From Musa acuminata AAA Group (lineage: Eukaryota; Streptophyta; Magnoliopsida; Zingiberales; Musaceae): DNA of 64,000 bases. Below the pieces are notes generated by a model. The model saw only the letters and a program-made list of their open reading frames with translations, was not told where the DNA came from and made no database searches. Positions 23,961 to 34,717 of this stretch are shown here, one piece after another. The position numbers were made by a program, and so were the translations under genes. The stretch lies in contig NC_088348.1 in assembly GCF_036884655.1 (NCBI RefSeq), forward strand, positions 20,220,501 to 20,284,500, given 5' to 3'. The number at the start of each line of letters is the position of its first letter. Positions within the stretch are counted from its first letter, which is position 1.

Positions 23961-24355
23961 TGTTAGGATGATTCTAGCTAGGAGAGTCCTAATAGAGAAT
24001 GATATTCATGTAAAATCTATCAATGTCGATCCCTATTAAAGAGGTGAAGAGATCGACTAGGATTAGGAGGTTGTTTGTTAAAGAACAATTAAGAGTTGTA
24101 AAGGAATAGGAGTCTTGAGTATGAGTCATATTAGGAGTTTGTTAGTATGAGTCTTGAGTATAAGTCCTATTATGAGTTAGGGTTTAGAAGCCCTATAAAT
24201 AGTCATGTATTCATCTTTTTCTGTTAAGCAATAGATGAATTTTTTTCTGCAGCCTTTGAGCATCAACTTGGAGAGAGGAACCCCTATAAAGTTCCAAAGA
24301 GGCCGATTCTCTAAAGAGATCAACCCCAAGTTTAAAATCTGCAAGGGTTCTAACA
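23961..24355 (+). repeat. Candidate solo LTR
   Basis: A 395-bp block beginning TGTTAGGATG and ending GGTTCTAACA, so the ends form a TGTTAG/CTAACA inverted repeat as LTRs do. It contains a TATA box (CTATAAATAG at 24193-24202) about two thirds of the way in and a short purine-rich downstream part. No matching second copy is in the window. The flanking 5-mers (CATGG and CCTGA) do not match, so the call rests on terminal structure and TATA alone. Confidence 0.55.
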
Positions 24356-24504
24356 CCTGATTCATGAAGATCTGTGCAGGAAAAAACATAAGCTCATCTC
24401 ATGTACTTTGATCCATGTTGCGTTCGGCTTTTAAACTATGGTGAACTTAACAACCTTCTTGTCTTCTAATATTTGACAGGACCTTCACATAGCATCAAAT
24501 CAAT

Positions 24505-24532
24505 GATTATTATTATTATTATTATTATTATT
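24505..24532. repeat. (ATT)n microsatellite
   Basis: About nine tandem ATT units read directly. Confidence 0.9.
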
Positions 24533-25980
24533 TCAATTAAGATTTTTCCAAGCCAAAAACTTGAATTCTTTTTGTTAGTCAACAAAGTTGACTAGTCATT
24601 TTTGTCCGCTTTGTTTTACCGAAAAATGGATGATGAACTTTATGTTGCATTCCTATTACTAAAAAGGTTTTCTTCTAATTAGAAGAAAAAAAAAAAGTAG
24701 GAGGCTTCCGCTAATACAGAGAGTATGATAATTGACAAATATATTGGTCTTATCTTTTGAGACTTTTTGACTCAAACCTAAACCTTAATTTTCATAATCG
24801 TAAAGACACATCATTGTCATCGTAGTAAGGTCTTTTTTATAATTATTTAATCTGTTAAATTCTTATAAGGGAGATTTTCTAAGAAAAGATTTAGGTTTTG
24901 GGTTTTTCTCAGATCATGCCTCCTCTGATTTTTATATTATCAAAAAGAGTTAATTTTCTTTATAAAAAGATCAAAATACCCTTTAAAAATGGTTTTTCAT
25001 CATAATCCAATGTTACCTAAACTGATTTAGTATTACAATGTTTTTAGTTTACAGTGTTTTTTTATTACTAAGCTAAAAACACTTTTAAGTCCATTGAAAA
25101 TCTTGGATAATGTCTCATTATTTTTTTATTATCATTCCATCATAATAAACAATTATCAACATTATAAAGTTTTCTAAAAATATTTAGGCCTAAATCTAAG
25201 ACAAAGAGAAAATAGAAAATAGAATTATCATAGTTTATTTGAGATATATTCATAATTATGTATTATTAAATAAAATAAAATTTATATGATTTTTAAAAAT
25301 CATAGGCTTAACTTTTTGGTTACATAAAAAAAAATAACTTGTCATCCTTTGTTTTGAAATATGTCAAAATATTTTGAATTGTCATTCAAAATCACTTAAG
25401 AACTCTTAAATAAATTTTTTTTATGAAATCTTAATACATACAATAAGGTTAATAATTAATGTTTGTGAGAATTTAAATCAATTAAGACTAAGTTAAGAGT
25501 ATTTTTGGTTCAGTAACAAAAATAACATGATAACTCTATTTAAGAAAAACATTATAATTGTGGAACAAAAAACACTATAACCCTATTCAAAAATATCGTA
25601 ATTGATTCGACTTAATATCAATTACTATAGTCTAGTTAGGTTTCGACAGAAAATTCAAAATTAAAATCAACAATTGTCAATGAGGATATTTTTATTATTT
25701 TAAAAGTAAAACAAAAATTCATTGGTCTCATTTTAACCTAAGGCATTTTTTGGAAAATCGCTCTCCATTTCCGATCGATAATATTTTCATGTGTAATAAA
25801 TATTACATGAAAATAACTAAAAATAAAATAAAATAAAATCCAGTTCTTGAATGTGTAATATTTTCATGTGGAAGAAGTGCTCTCCATGTTTACCCCACAT
25901 CCTTTGAATTATCATATCCTGCTTTCTGTGAACATACAAACATTCCAAGATGTTTTAGTTAGTGGCGGTAGCAATTACCT

Positions 25981-25982
<2 letters not shown>

Positions 25983-26058
<76 letters not shown>
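25983..26058. repeat. (AT)n microsatellite
   Basis: About 76 bp of uninterrupted AT dinucleotide. Confidence 0.95.
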
Positions 26059-26060
<2 letters not shown>

Positions 26061-26440
26061 CAGCAATGGAAATAAGCCATAGCTGAGTCGGTTGATGTTG
26101 CTTACAGATCAGAAAGAGTACATCCATTTTATAAAAGTCAATCAAGTGCCAGAAATGTAACGCAAGATCTCATGTGGGTTGACTTATACTTGCAGGCAGC
26201 AGCAGAACTTGGATAAAAACAAAAAAGGATTGGACTTCATGGGACAAATGTGTTCATTACATGTGTCAAAGTGAATTTGGGTGGCTACTGGACTTAAAAA
26301 GCACTCGTGGAAGAATGAAAGTAAAATGACTGTTCTAGTTCATGGTTTGGCTAATTTATAACCACTGGATTCTTAACACTTTCTAATAGCAAGGTTTTGT
26401 AAGTAAATATGGAAGTGTATTTATTATTTGCTACTCGAGC

Positions 26441-26780
26441 TTATTATCTCCTATTGAAACTATAAATAAGTCGGATACACCATAAGAAAAATCTAAGTGT
26501 TTGCTTTGGGTTTAAGTCCACGCTCAGTTAAATAGTTTGGACTTATAGTTTAAATTTTTCTTGTTTAATAGATTCGAGTATCTTATGGCCTAGGAACATC
26601 TTCCTAAAACATTTGTAATAGTCCCTCTTTTATAGTAGTGATTTGCTCCTCCTTCGTCCGTGGATGTAGGTCAATTGATCGAACCACGTAAATCTGGTGT
26701 TCTTGTCGCTTTTATTCTTTCTGCTTTATTGTCTTTGTTGGGTTGCCAAAATTATCCTTTGGTAAATTTTCTGGCTAGCT
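26441..26780 (+). repeat. Element B truncated 5' LTR
   Basis: It aligns with 29450-29800 of the 3' LTR (shared TTATTATCTCCTATTG, CTATAAATAAG and TTGCTTTGGGTTTAAGTCCA words). It lacks a short block of about 16 bp after ATAAATAAG and the first 40 or so bases of the LTR. Confidence 0.88.
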
Positions 26781-27175
26781 ACATTCCAGATGGTACGTCA
26801 AAGGAAGATCTTACGGGTATGGATAAGAAGGCCCGATCGAGCATTATTCTAAATCTCTCTGATGAGGTTTTACGGGAGGTAGTTACGGAGACTATGGCTA
26901 AGAGTATGTGGGATATGCTTAAAGCCTTGTATATGAAGAGGACAGTAGAGAATCGTCTCTACTTAAAATAGAGTTTGTATATGCTTCGGATGACTGAAGG
27001 TACATCTATACTCTCATATCTTGATAAATTTGACTCATTGGTTATGTATTCGGAGAATATAGATGCAAAAATTGATGATGAGGATAAGCCCCTATTATTT
27101 TTATGTACTCTTCCCCAATCTTTTAAGCATTTCCGTGATACTATAATTTATGGAAAAGAAATAATTTCGTATTAG
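26660..27175 (+). pseudogene. Element B gag fragment, partly fused to LTR sequence
   Basis: The first open stretch (26660-26971) starts in LTR-derived codons and passes into copia gag (DGTSKEDLTGMDKKARSSII, MAKSMWDMLKALYMKRT). It ends at a TAG where the family has Gln. Gag continues at 26972-27175 with YMLRMTEGTSILSYLDKFDS and LPQSFKHFRDTIIYGKE, and ends at another TAG. Confidence 0.85.
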
Positions 27176-27926
27176 AAAATTAAATCTACACTAAAATCTA
27201 AAGAGTAGATAGATAGGGATATCACTAGGGAAAGTAGAGGGAATCAGGCTGAGGATATAGTTGTCAGGGGTAGAATGGATAAAAGAGAATTTAATAGTAG
27301 TAGATCTAAATCTAGATCTAAATCCAGACATAGAAATTTGGAATGTAGTTATTGTCGGGCACGTTAAGACTGATTGCTTTAAATTGAAAAATAAATTAAA
27401 GCAAAAGGAAAAAATTATCGAGAAAACTACTAAGTCTGCTGAAGCTAGTGTAGCAGCTGATGAGAATGATGAAAATATTTTCTTTGCTACTTATGACAGG
27501 AAGAGATCTAAAAATAAATTGATTTTAAATTCAGGTTGTTCTTATCACATGTGTCCTAATAGAGATTTGTTTTCCACGTATGAATATTGTAATGGTGGAA
27601 TTGTTTTGATGGACAATAATGCAACATGTGATGTTGTTGGTAGAGGAACAATCCGAATTAAAATGCATGATGGTATTATAAGGACGCTCACTAATGTTAG
27701 ACATGTTCCTGATTTTAAAAAGAATCTCATCTCTTTAGGCACCCTAGAGGCCCTTAGGTATAAATACACAGTTGAAGGTGGAGTTATGAAAGTTTCTAGA
27801 AGTGCTTTTGTTGTTATGAAAGCTTGTAGGTCTGGTAGCTTATATATTTTGCAGGGAACTACTATCACAGGCTCGGTTGCAGTCTTATCATCATCATTGT
27901 CTAATTCTAACATCACCAAATTATGA
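27176..27926 (+). pseudogene. Element B zinc-knuckle region and protease, broken
   Basis: The arginine/serine-rich gag tail ([15 protein letters not shown]) is in one frame and the second half of the CCHC knuckle ([13 protein letters not shown]) in another, because a few bases are missing near 27352-27362. The protease reads [16 protein letters not shown]: the family's catalytic D-S-G has Asn in place of Asp, so it would be inactive. The frame ends at TGA 27924-27926, where Trp of the H-x-R-L-x-H region is expected. Confidence 0.85.
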
Positions 27927-29201
27927 CATATGCGTTTAGATCATATGAGCGAAAAATGTTTGAGCATATTGAGCAAAAGGGGTCTACTTTACAGACAGAG
28001 CACTGGGCCACTGGATTTTTGTGAACATTGCATTTTTAGAAAGCAGAAAAGAGTTAGCTTCAATTCTCCGATAGTTCACAAAACGAAAGGTACTCTTGAC
28101 TATATTCATTCAGACCTTTGGGGTCCAGCTCATGTTCAGTCTAAGGGTGGTGCTAGGTATATGTTGACTTTCATTGACGATTATTCCAAGAAAGTTTGGG
28201 TTTATTTTTTGAAGCATAAAAATGATGTTTTTCTAACCTTTAAACAATAGAAGGCTTTGATTAAGAAGCAAACAGGTAAACAGATTAAGCAACTTCGAAT
28301 AGATAATGGCATGGAATTTTGTGAAGGTGACTTTGATGAATTATGCAAAAATGAAGGAATCGTTCGGCATCACACTATTAGGATGACGCCTCAACAAAAT
28401 GGTGTGGCCGAACGTATGAATAGAACACTCTTGGAGAGAGCAAGGTGTATGATCTCAAATGCAGGGTTGACAAAGGACTTTTGGGCAAAGGCGATTAATA
28501 TGGCCTGTTACGTTATCAACCGCGTTCCGTCTGCAGCACTTAACTTTAAAACTCCATATGAAGTTTGGTCAGGTACTCCTGCTGGTTACTCTGATTTAAA
28601 ATTTTTTGGGTATCCAACATACATGCATATAAATGAAGGAAAATTAGAGCCTCGAGCTAAAAAATATATTTTCTTTAGGTATGCTTCTAGGGTGAAAGGA
28701 TATAGATTATGGTGTTCTGATCCCAAATTCCCAAAATTTGTAATCAATAGAGATATTACTTTTGATGAATTATCTATGTTATCTTCCAAAGAGGAATCTA
28801 CTAGTTGTACAAATGATAGTGCGCAGAAGCATGTGGAGCTTGAGATTGGTAGTTCTAATTCTTTTCAATCTAACTCTTCTATTCAAAGAATGTCGGTAGA
28901 TGGTCCCGAGTCTACTAATGAAGATGATCTAGAGAAAGAGCAATATTCCATAGCCAAGGATAGACCATGGAGAAATATTCGACCACCACAAAGATATGCA
29001 AATTTGGTTACATATGCTTTGTCTGTTGCAAAAGAAACAAGTGAAGTTGGTGAGCCTACTTCCTACTCAGATACAGTTTCTTGTGATAATTCCGCTAAGT
29101 GGTTGATCGCGATGAATGAAGAAATTGAATCTCTCCATCAGAATAGAACTTGGGATCTTGTGAAGCCGCCTTCGGGTAAGAAAATTGTTGGATGCAAATG
29201 A
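27927..29201 (+). pseudogene. Element B integrase, broken, truncated before RT
   Basis: [12 protein letters not shown] starts the zinc-binding segment, with CEHCIF after it. Catalytic Asp is in HSDLWGP, the second in RIDNGMEF, and Glu in PQQNGVAERMNRT. A TAG at 28248-28250 replaces the Trp of FKQWKAL. The integrase C-terminus, a serine-rich linker and the first RT residues (NRTWDLVKPPSGKKIVGCK) follow. A TGA at 29199-29201 ends the frame. Next comes DIIAEGKVLVQKIHTKDN, which belongs to the end of RNase H. Confidence 0.9.
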
Positions 29202-29402
29202 GATATCATTGCTGAGGGAAAGGTCCTTGTTCAGAAAATTCATACGAAAGACAATCCAATTGATATGCTTACGAAGCCTCTTCCGATTTACAAATTCAAG
29301 CAGTGCTTAGACTTGGTTGGTGTTCATTGTTGGTGATTGCCCGTTGGGGCTTTTATGAAGAAGGTGAAACAAGTTTTGTTGGGACATGCTAAGGTGAAGA
29401 TT
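29202..29402 (+). other. Element B RNase H terminus and 3' UTR
   Basis: Coding remnant (29202-29333) reading HTKDNPIDMLTKPLP and ending with a stop, then about 70 bp to the 3' LTR. A purine-rich AAGGTGAAGAT at 29391-29401 is the likely polypurine tract. Confidence 0.8.
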
Positions 29403-29813
29403 TGTTAGTTTGGCAAGTCTCATAGTCCCACATCGGGAAAATCAGACTTATTATCTCCTATTGGAACTATAAATAAGGGTATGGGCTTTGAAGTCAGATG
29501 CACCACAAGAAAAACCTAAGTGTTTGCTTTGGGTTTAAGTCCACACTCAGTTAAATAGTATGGGCTTATAGTTTAGATTTTTTTTGTTTAATAGATTCGG
29601 GTGTTTTATGGTCTAGGAACATCTTCCTAAGGTATTTGTAATAGTCTCTCTTTATTATAGTAGTGATTTGCTTCTCCTTCGTCCGTGGATGTAGGTTAAT
29701 TGATCGAACCACATAAATATGGTGTTCTTGTCACTTTTATTCTCTCCGCTTTATTATCTTTGTTGGATTGTCAAAATTACTCTTTGGTAAATTTTCTGGG
29801 ACCAGCTCTAACA
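29403..29813 (+). repeat. Element B 3' LTR
   Basis: 411 bp, beginning TGTTAGTTTGGCAAG and ending CCAGCTCTAACA, with a TATA box (CTATAAATAAG near 29468). Confidence 0.9.
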
Positions 29814-30372
29814 AATGTTTTAGATCAAACTGGTTGCCAACGCTCGTTGTTCCACTTCATTCTTTTCTCCCCATTTTCTTTCCAAATCCTTATTAGCCAT
29901 GAAGTTGTTCTAACCTCTGCAGCCATCTCCTTCCTTCTCGAAAGGATGCATCTGAATCTGGTTATGCTTGGCTTAGCGATTGGTCTCGTTGCTCTTTGCT
30001 CCTCCTTGTATAGATCATGATGGTGATCTTTGTACGTAGTTGCACATTTCATGATCTATGAATCAATAACACAGTAAGGAAGTTTACATGAACATACTTG
30101 TTCTGCTTAGGCTGCATATCTCGACTTTGTCTGACAGAGAAGATCTAATAAATCATTGCAAGTTAGTAACTGGATTCTGAAAGTTGACTATCTTAAATCA
30201 ATGGCTGTCATCTCAGTATGTCAAGTTCGTATTTCTTATGAACAAAGACCCACTAGACTCTGAAATTACCTTCCTATCGCCTTAGTAGTTAGCAGCAGTC
30301 TTTGGACTTATTTAAACTACTACCAATATTATAATTCTGAAGAGGCATTAACTAGAAGATATTTTAATTTAT

Positions 30373-30426
<54 letters not shown>

Positions 30427-30780
30427 TTATGGTATTCAATATTGTTCATTTCTCATACGAAATATTTTTATCATTTTAGATGTTTTTATATGTGTTAGCT
30501 CTATAATAATCTTTACCAAAAGAATATGGATTATCATTCATATACCAAATTGCAAGCATAGTATGAGAATATGAAAATATTAAAATATTAAAATATTAAA
30601 ATGTTCACATGAGAAATTTTTTTTCTCTAAATCCATTATGACTATCTTATCTCAGAAGATGTGTATGGTTATAATTCAATACGAGTATAAGGAAAAACAT
30701 CATAATATCGACCCTGGTTCTTCACCTTGATAAGTTAATCCTTGATAATACTTATAAAAATTGATTTTAAATTATTAGCT
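29814..30780. other. Intergenic DNA with (AT)n run
   Basis: The first 240 bp are less AT-rich than the rest and carry a short minus-strand frame (29825-30052) that I do not recognise and do not call. An (AT)n run lies at 30381-30424. Confidence 0.4.
30381..30424. repeat. (AT)n microsatellite
   Basis: 44 bp of AT repeats. Confidence 0.95.
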
Positions 30781-31430
30781 ATTTCGGATGTAGAACATTA
30801 AGCGACCTTCCTTTTAATCATTTCAATCATAAAAGTAATATACAAGGTACGAACATTCTTCGATAATGAATTCATACTTTCTGATGTATTTGTGGTAAGC
30901 ATTATATAACAACGGCTAAAAAAATATGCAAAAGCTCATTTCTCCTTAATTTCATATATCCATATGAAACTTTTTTTTAAATTTTTGTATGCATTCATTA
31001 AACTTATACGAGATCTAACAGTAACCTAAAATAATTTTATAGCCTCTCTATCTCACACATTGCTCGTAAAATTTTTAAATAGATGAACCATGCAATAAGG
31101 ATGATATGCTGGGAAGATTTCTTTCATAGCTAAAATAATTTTTAGATTTCAATCACTTACAATAATCAAATTTTCGCATCTCATAATATATATTCTTAAT
31201 TGATGCAAGAATTACTCTCATGAATCCTTACACTCAATTTCCATCAAAACAAATATAATTAAAAACAATCTATTAAAAGTTGTAGCCATCATCAAAGCAC
31301 CGAGAGATTTGCTTGAGAGATATACAATATCGATGCCAATAACATATTGCATATGTAATTTGAAACTTAGTAAGCTAAGCTTCTAAAGCTCAACATATTA
31401 TTTAAAAATGATTTTATGATGAAACTATCA
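30780..31430 (-). pseudogene. Degenerate MULE (Mutator-like) transposase relic
   Basis: No long frame survives, but the minus-strand translation gives MULE transposase motifs in the right order: YVIGIDIVYLSSKSLGALM (about 31280-31360), a degenerate ...EIECKDS*EWFL (about 31215-31260), IIVSD*NLKIILAMKEIFPA with YHPYCMVHLFKNF (about 31090-31180), and LTTNTSESMNSLSKNVRTL (about 30810-30890). They correspond to the DDE region (VIGID, SD), the C-x-H (CMVH) and the N-x-x-ES-N block of the family. Stops and frameshifts throughout make it inactive. Terminal repeats were not identified. Confidence 0.75.
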
Positions 31431-32497
31431 TTTGGACACGAGTCTCATAATTATATATTTTTAACTCTCTTAAAAATAAAATCATATCAATATTTAACTA
31501 ATCAAAGTCATCACGAACCTATTAAGTATAATCTTTCATGCAAAATAAGTCTTGAAACAATAACTTTAAATCTTTTTTTAATATTAGGAATAACCATCTT
31601 TGAAGTATAATCAACATTTGTTAAAACTTGATATTTTAATTTAATCTGTAACAAAGGTATTGTTACATTTCTTATGATCCCCATTCAATTTTGATACATT
31701 ACAATTATACTCTTTATGAAACTTAATAAATTACAATTACAATTAAAACTCTTTATAAAACTATCGGTTCTACCACGAGCTACTATCATCCATTGGTAAT
31801 AAAAAAAAACTTTACATTTTATTTTTATCTTATAATTTCTACTTACAACATGTTTAATCTCAAAATTTCTATGAATAGCATAGTTTTTAACACTTTTTAA
31901 AATTGAGCCCTATCCCCTAAACAACTATACAAAAATATTATTTAAGTTAAAAAATAATATATATAAAAAATATAATAAAATAACTTTAATATTATTCAAA
32001 TATCATACCAACCAACAAATAGAATATTGTATGAATGATAATCAGGAAGAACTGGTGTGTTTAACAACAGACTATCATCTTAACTAAAATCGTAAGTACT
32101 TATTCAATATTACTATGCATATCCTCACTTAAAATAATTCCTTGACCTATAACATTTAATGCATCATAAATATTTGAGTTGTATTACCTTTGATTTCTAA
32201 TCTTTTTTCAGTCAATTTAATTTTGAAAATATCACCACTAGCATCATCCTTATTATAATAAAATGGATCATTCAAATCTATAAAAAGAGTCCCAAAACTT
32301 AAGTTATTGAAGAAAAGATTTAAATTCAAACTTAGATGTCTCGTATGTCTATCAATATCATCAAGAACTAAAAACCACTATTTTGGATGAAAAACAGTGA
32401 CTTAGCTATCAAGGGATAAAACAGTTCACCAAGGAATGTTGTTTGTATATTTTTCAAGTAAAGATGTTCTAAAAAGAAAAAAATCAAAATTACAGGA

Positions 32498-32549
<52 letters not shown>

Positions 32550-32911
32550 ATGGCAAGAACAATTTATGCCTAATCTATGTTAATTGACCTTCGAAATGAA
32601 ATGTAATAGGTAGAAACCGACAAATTATAACATAATAAATAAACGAGGTTTTATAAGAGAAGATTTGAGTACAGATTATTTTTATTTCTTGACTGCAGAG
32701 ATCCATCCATCCCTGCATGAATCACCAAAACAAATCAATTATGTCTATCTTACAACCCTTAACACACCAATATTACAAACGACCTCTAAATTGGTCGAGT
32801 CCTTCAGTAAAACAACAACAAAAAAAAAAAAAAAAAAGGGAACACCTTCAAGAACAAAAAGCTCGAGGATAGCTTATTTCTTTTCAGTTCATCCTTCCAT
32901 CATCACCTCGG
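31431..32911. other. AT-rich intergenic DNA
   Basis: Probably includes more MULE-derived sequence but with no motif I can name. Contains an (AT)n run at 32501-32545 and a poly-A run at 32819-32837. The last part is 3' flank of the minus-strand gene at 32912. Confidence 0.4.
32501..32545. repeat. (AT)n microsatellite
   Basis: 45 bp of AT repeats. Confidence 0.95.
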
Positions 32912-33706
32912 TCACAGCTTAAGGTTGGACTTACATTCTTGAGATACGATACGAGCTTCTTTGCCCAGTCCACTTGCTCGAACAGCACACGCCAAGTCCA
33001 AGCTCGTCGTCCACAGATCCAGCCCCATGGCTCTTGGCGTCACCACGAACCTAGCTGTGACCTCGAGCGGGACAACGTCCTTCGATCCATTCAGACTCCG
33101 ATCGATCGTCTTCGGTAGCCCGTCGGTGTTGGAGCCATGAAGAACCAGTCGGAAGGTGGTGGTGTTCTGGTAGCCTTGGTGGAGCCCCGGCGTCTTCCCC
33201 GCTGCGATGTCGACGTTGCTGTGGGCCATGACCGCCGTCCCTCCGGCCTCATAGGCGTAGCCCATCTTCTGGCTCGGGTTGTGGACTCTCATCGTGAGAT
33301 CATACTCCGGCTTCCGGTCGGATGTGCCGGAGCTCTTCACGGAGAGGCGTTCGACGGCGAACGTGGGCGTCGCAGGTTTCACAGTGACGAAGAAGACGAC
33401 CACGATCACTATGAGGAGGAAAAAGATGAGGAGGGCGGCGCCGAGGATCCATTTCAGCAAGCCGACGCAGGGGCTTTTTCGCCGGGTTTTGTCCTTGTTG
33501 CGGTACCGCTCGGCCAGGTAGGCGTTCTCGGGCGGCGGCACGCGGTAGACTTGGTCCTTGGGGACTTGGACGACGTAGGTGCCGAGCTGGGGATAGGATT
33601 CTGGATGGGGATTGGGATCGGCGGGGGGGTCCGCGGCGGTGGCAGGGTCAGGGGGAGCATCGGCGGCCGGCTGAGGCGGTGTGCTGGGCGGCGCCCGCTC
33701 CGCCAT
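32912..33706 (-). CDS. NDR1/HIN1-like (LEA_2 domain) membrane protein, single exon
   Basis: 264 residues. Residues 1-40 are proline/alanine-rich and presumably cytosolic. A basic segment (RNKDKTRRKSPC, about 69-80) precedes one membrane helix at about 86-109 (ILGAALLIFFLLIVIVVVFFV). The remainder is an LEA_2 domain with the family's NP motif (VHNPSQKMGYAYEAGG) and a C-terminal ...SQECKSNLKL. Arabidopsis NDR1/HIN1-like proteins are plasma-membrane proteins linked to pathogen and stress responses; a specific role here is not shown by sequence. Length, single-exon structure and topology are normal for the NHL family. The start is the ATG at 33704-33706, the first in a GC-rich, otherwise clean frame. 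Confidence 0.92.
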   Translation of the reverse strand: MAERAPPSTPPQPAADAPPDPATAADPPADPNPHPESYPQLGTYVVQVPKDQVYRVPPPENAYLAERYRNKDKTRRKSPCVGLLKWILGAALLIFFLLIVIVVVFFVTVKPATPTFAVERLSVKSSGTSDRKPEYDLTMRVHNPSQKMGYAYEAGGTAVMAHSNVDIAAGKTPGLHQGYQNTTTFRLVLHGSNTDGLPKTIDRSLNGSKDVVPLEVTARFVVTPRAMGLDLWTTSLDLACAVRASGLGKEARIVSQECKSNLKL

Positions 33707-34717
33707 GGGAGGGTGGGTAGCGAAGGGAGGGACGCAGAGTGGGTGGCGGGGGGGTGGGGGTTAGGGGGAAGGGGGAGGTGCGATGACGGTAGGTGGAGAG
33801 AAAAGAGGAGGAAGAAGAGGTGGAGGAGGTGGTGGTAGTGGTGGAGGCGAGGGGGTTGCACGGGGGAGGTTGGGAGGGAGGAGAGAGAGGAGGTGAGGAA
33901 CACCCGCACACGTAGCCGACAGCTCCAGCCCAGGTACCGACAGAGCCTATTGTTGTCAACCCATTGACCTGTTCAATGGTCAAACATCAACCAACCGGGC
34001 CTAACTGTCTTGAACCGGATTCCGGGTGGAGGCCAGGACATAAACAAGACAAGGTAATAATTAATACATATATATATATATAATATTTAAATATCATCTT
34101 TGTTACTTATTTTTTTTAATTAAAAATAAAAAAATGATAATGTGAAATGAATTGTTACATCATTATATATAATATTTAAATAATATTTAAAATTTTTATT
34201 ATATTAAATGATATATAAGATGTTTTATACATGCATTGGAACCTCAAACCTATATAACCTATACTATTATAAGACATTAATTACTAGGATATTGTGTTGA
34301 GATATCGCTAAGATAATTGATACATTACCGTTATATTGTTATTGTTCTTCTATATTGCTCGAGTCTTCTTACTTTGTTGAATTAATAAGAACCGGGCCAC
34401 ACATTGATATCGGCGCATGGGATAGTAAGCCGGATTGGCGTGCCCATTATAGAAATCGGATTCGTTTGGCTCGGTTCAACATGAACCCAATCAGCGTTCA
34501 GCCAGGTCTAACCGAACTGGTTCAGTTTGGTTCGGCTCGACATGAACCCCATCTACTCGGTCCGATTTATATATAGCATGTTCATCATTGCAACCCAACA
34601 GATAATATCTGCTCGGCTCCACGTGAACCCCATTTTCTCCGGCCGACAGACCTCTTAAATCGAGAATTACAAGGGTTTCTCTTCCACGCTAAGTGAAGAG
34701 GTCGAGAGAGAGAAGCC
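33707..34717. other. Shared upstream region between the NHL gene and the eIF3i copy
   Basis: Divergent spacer. Near 33710-33900 it is G/A-rich on the plus strand (CT-rich on the sense strand of the NHL gene), consistent with a 5' UTR. A less regular AT-rich part follows. At 34430-34640 three copies of text like TCGRCATGAACCCCAT / TCNRCRTGAACCC recur (about 34476, 34538, 34617). Confidence 0.4.

Larger units (their letters stand above)
24356..26440. other. AT-rich intergenic DNA
   Basis: No gene visible. It includes a (TTA)n run at about 24505-24532 and a (TA)n run at 25983-26058. Confidence 0.5.
26441..29813 (+). mobile_element. Element B: copia retrotransposon deletion derivative
   Basis: The 3' LTR is complete (29403-29813). 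The 5' LTR copy (26441 to about 26780) lacks both its start and its last bases. The primer-binding site and gag N-terminus are gone, so LTR sequence runs straight into gag. Gag, protease and integrase remain in pieces. Reverse transcriptase and nearly all RNase H are deleted at about 29201, where the integrase-RT linker joins the last RNase H residues. No target duplication can be assigned because the 5' end is lost. Confidence 0.92.

Noticed and set aside
26660..26971. 103-codon frame as a possible host gene
   Set aside because: It is LTR sequence fused to copia gag by deletion.
29825..30052. Minus-strand frame of 75 codons next to element B
   Set aside because: No recognisable motif, no splice context and no codon pattern that stands out, so it is not called as a gene.
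33137..33983. Other long frames on both strands overlapping the NHL gene
   Set aside because: Shadows of a GC-rich real coding region and its 5' UTR; the minus-frame LEA_2 protein explains the sequence.
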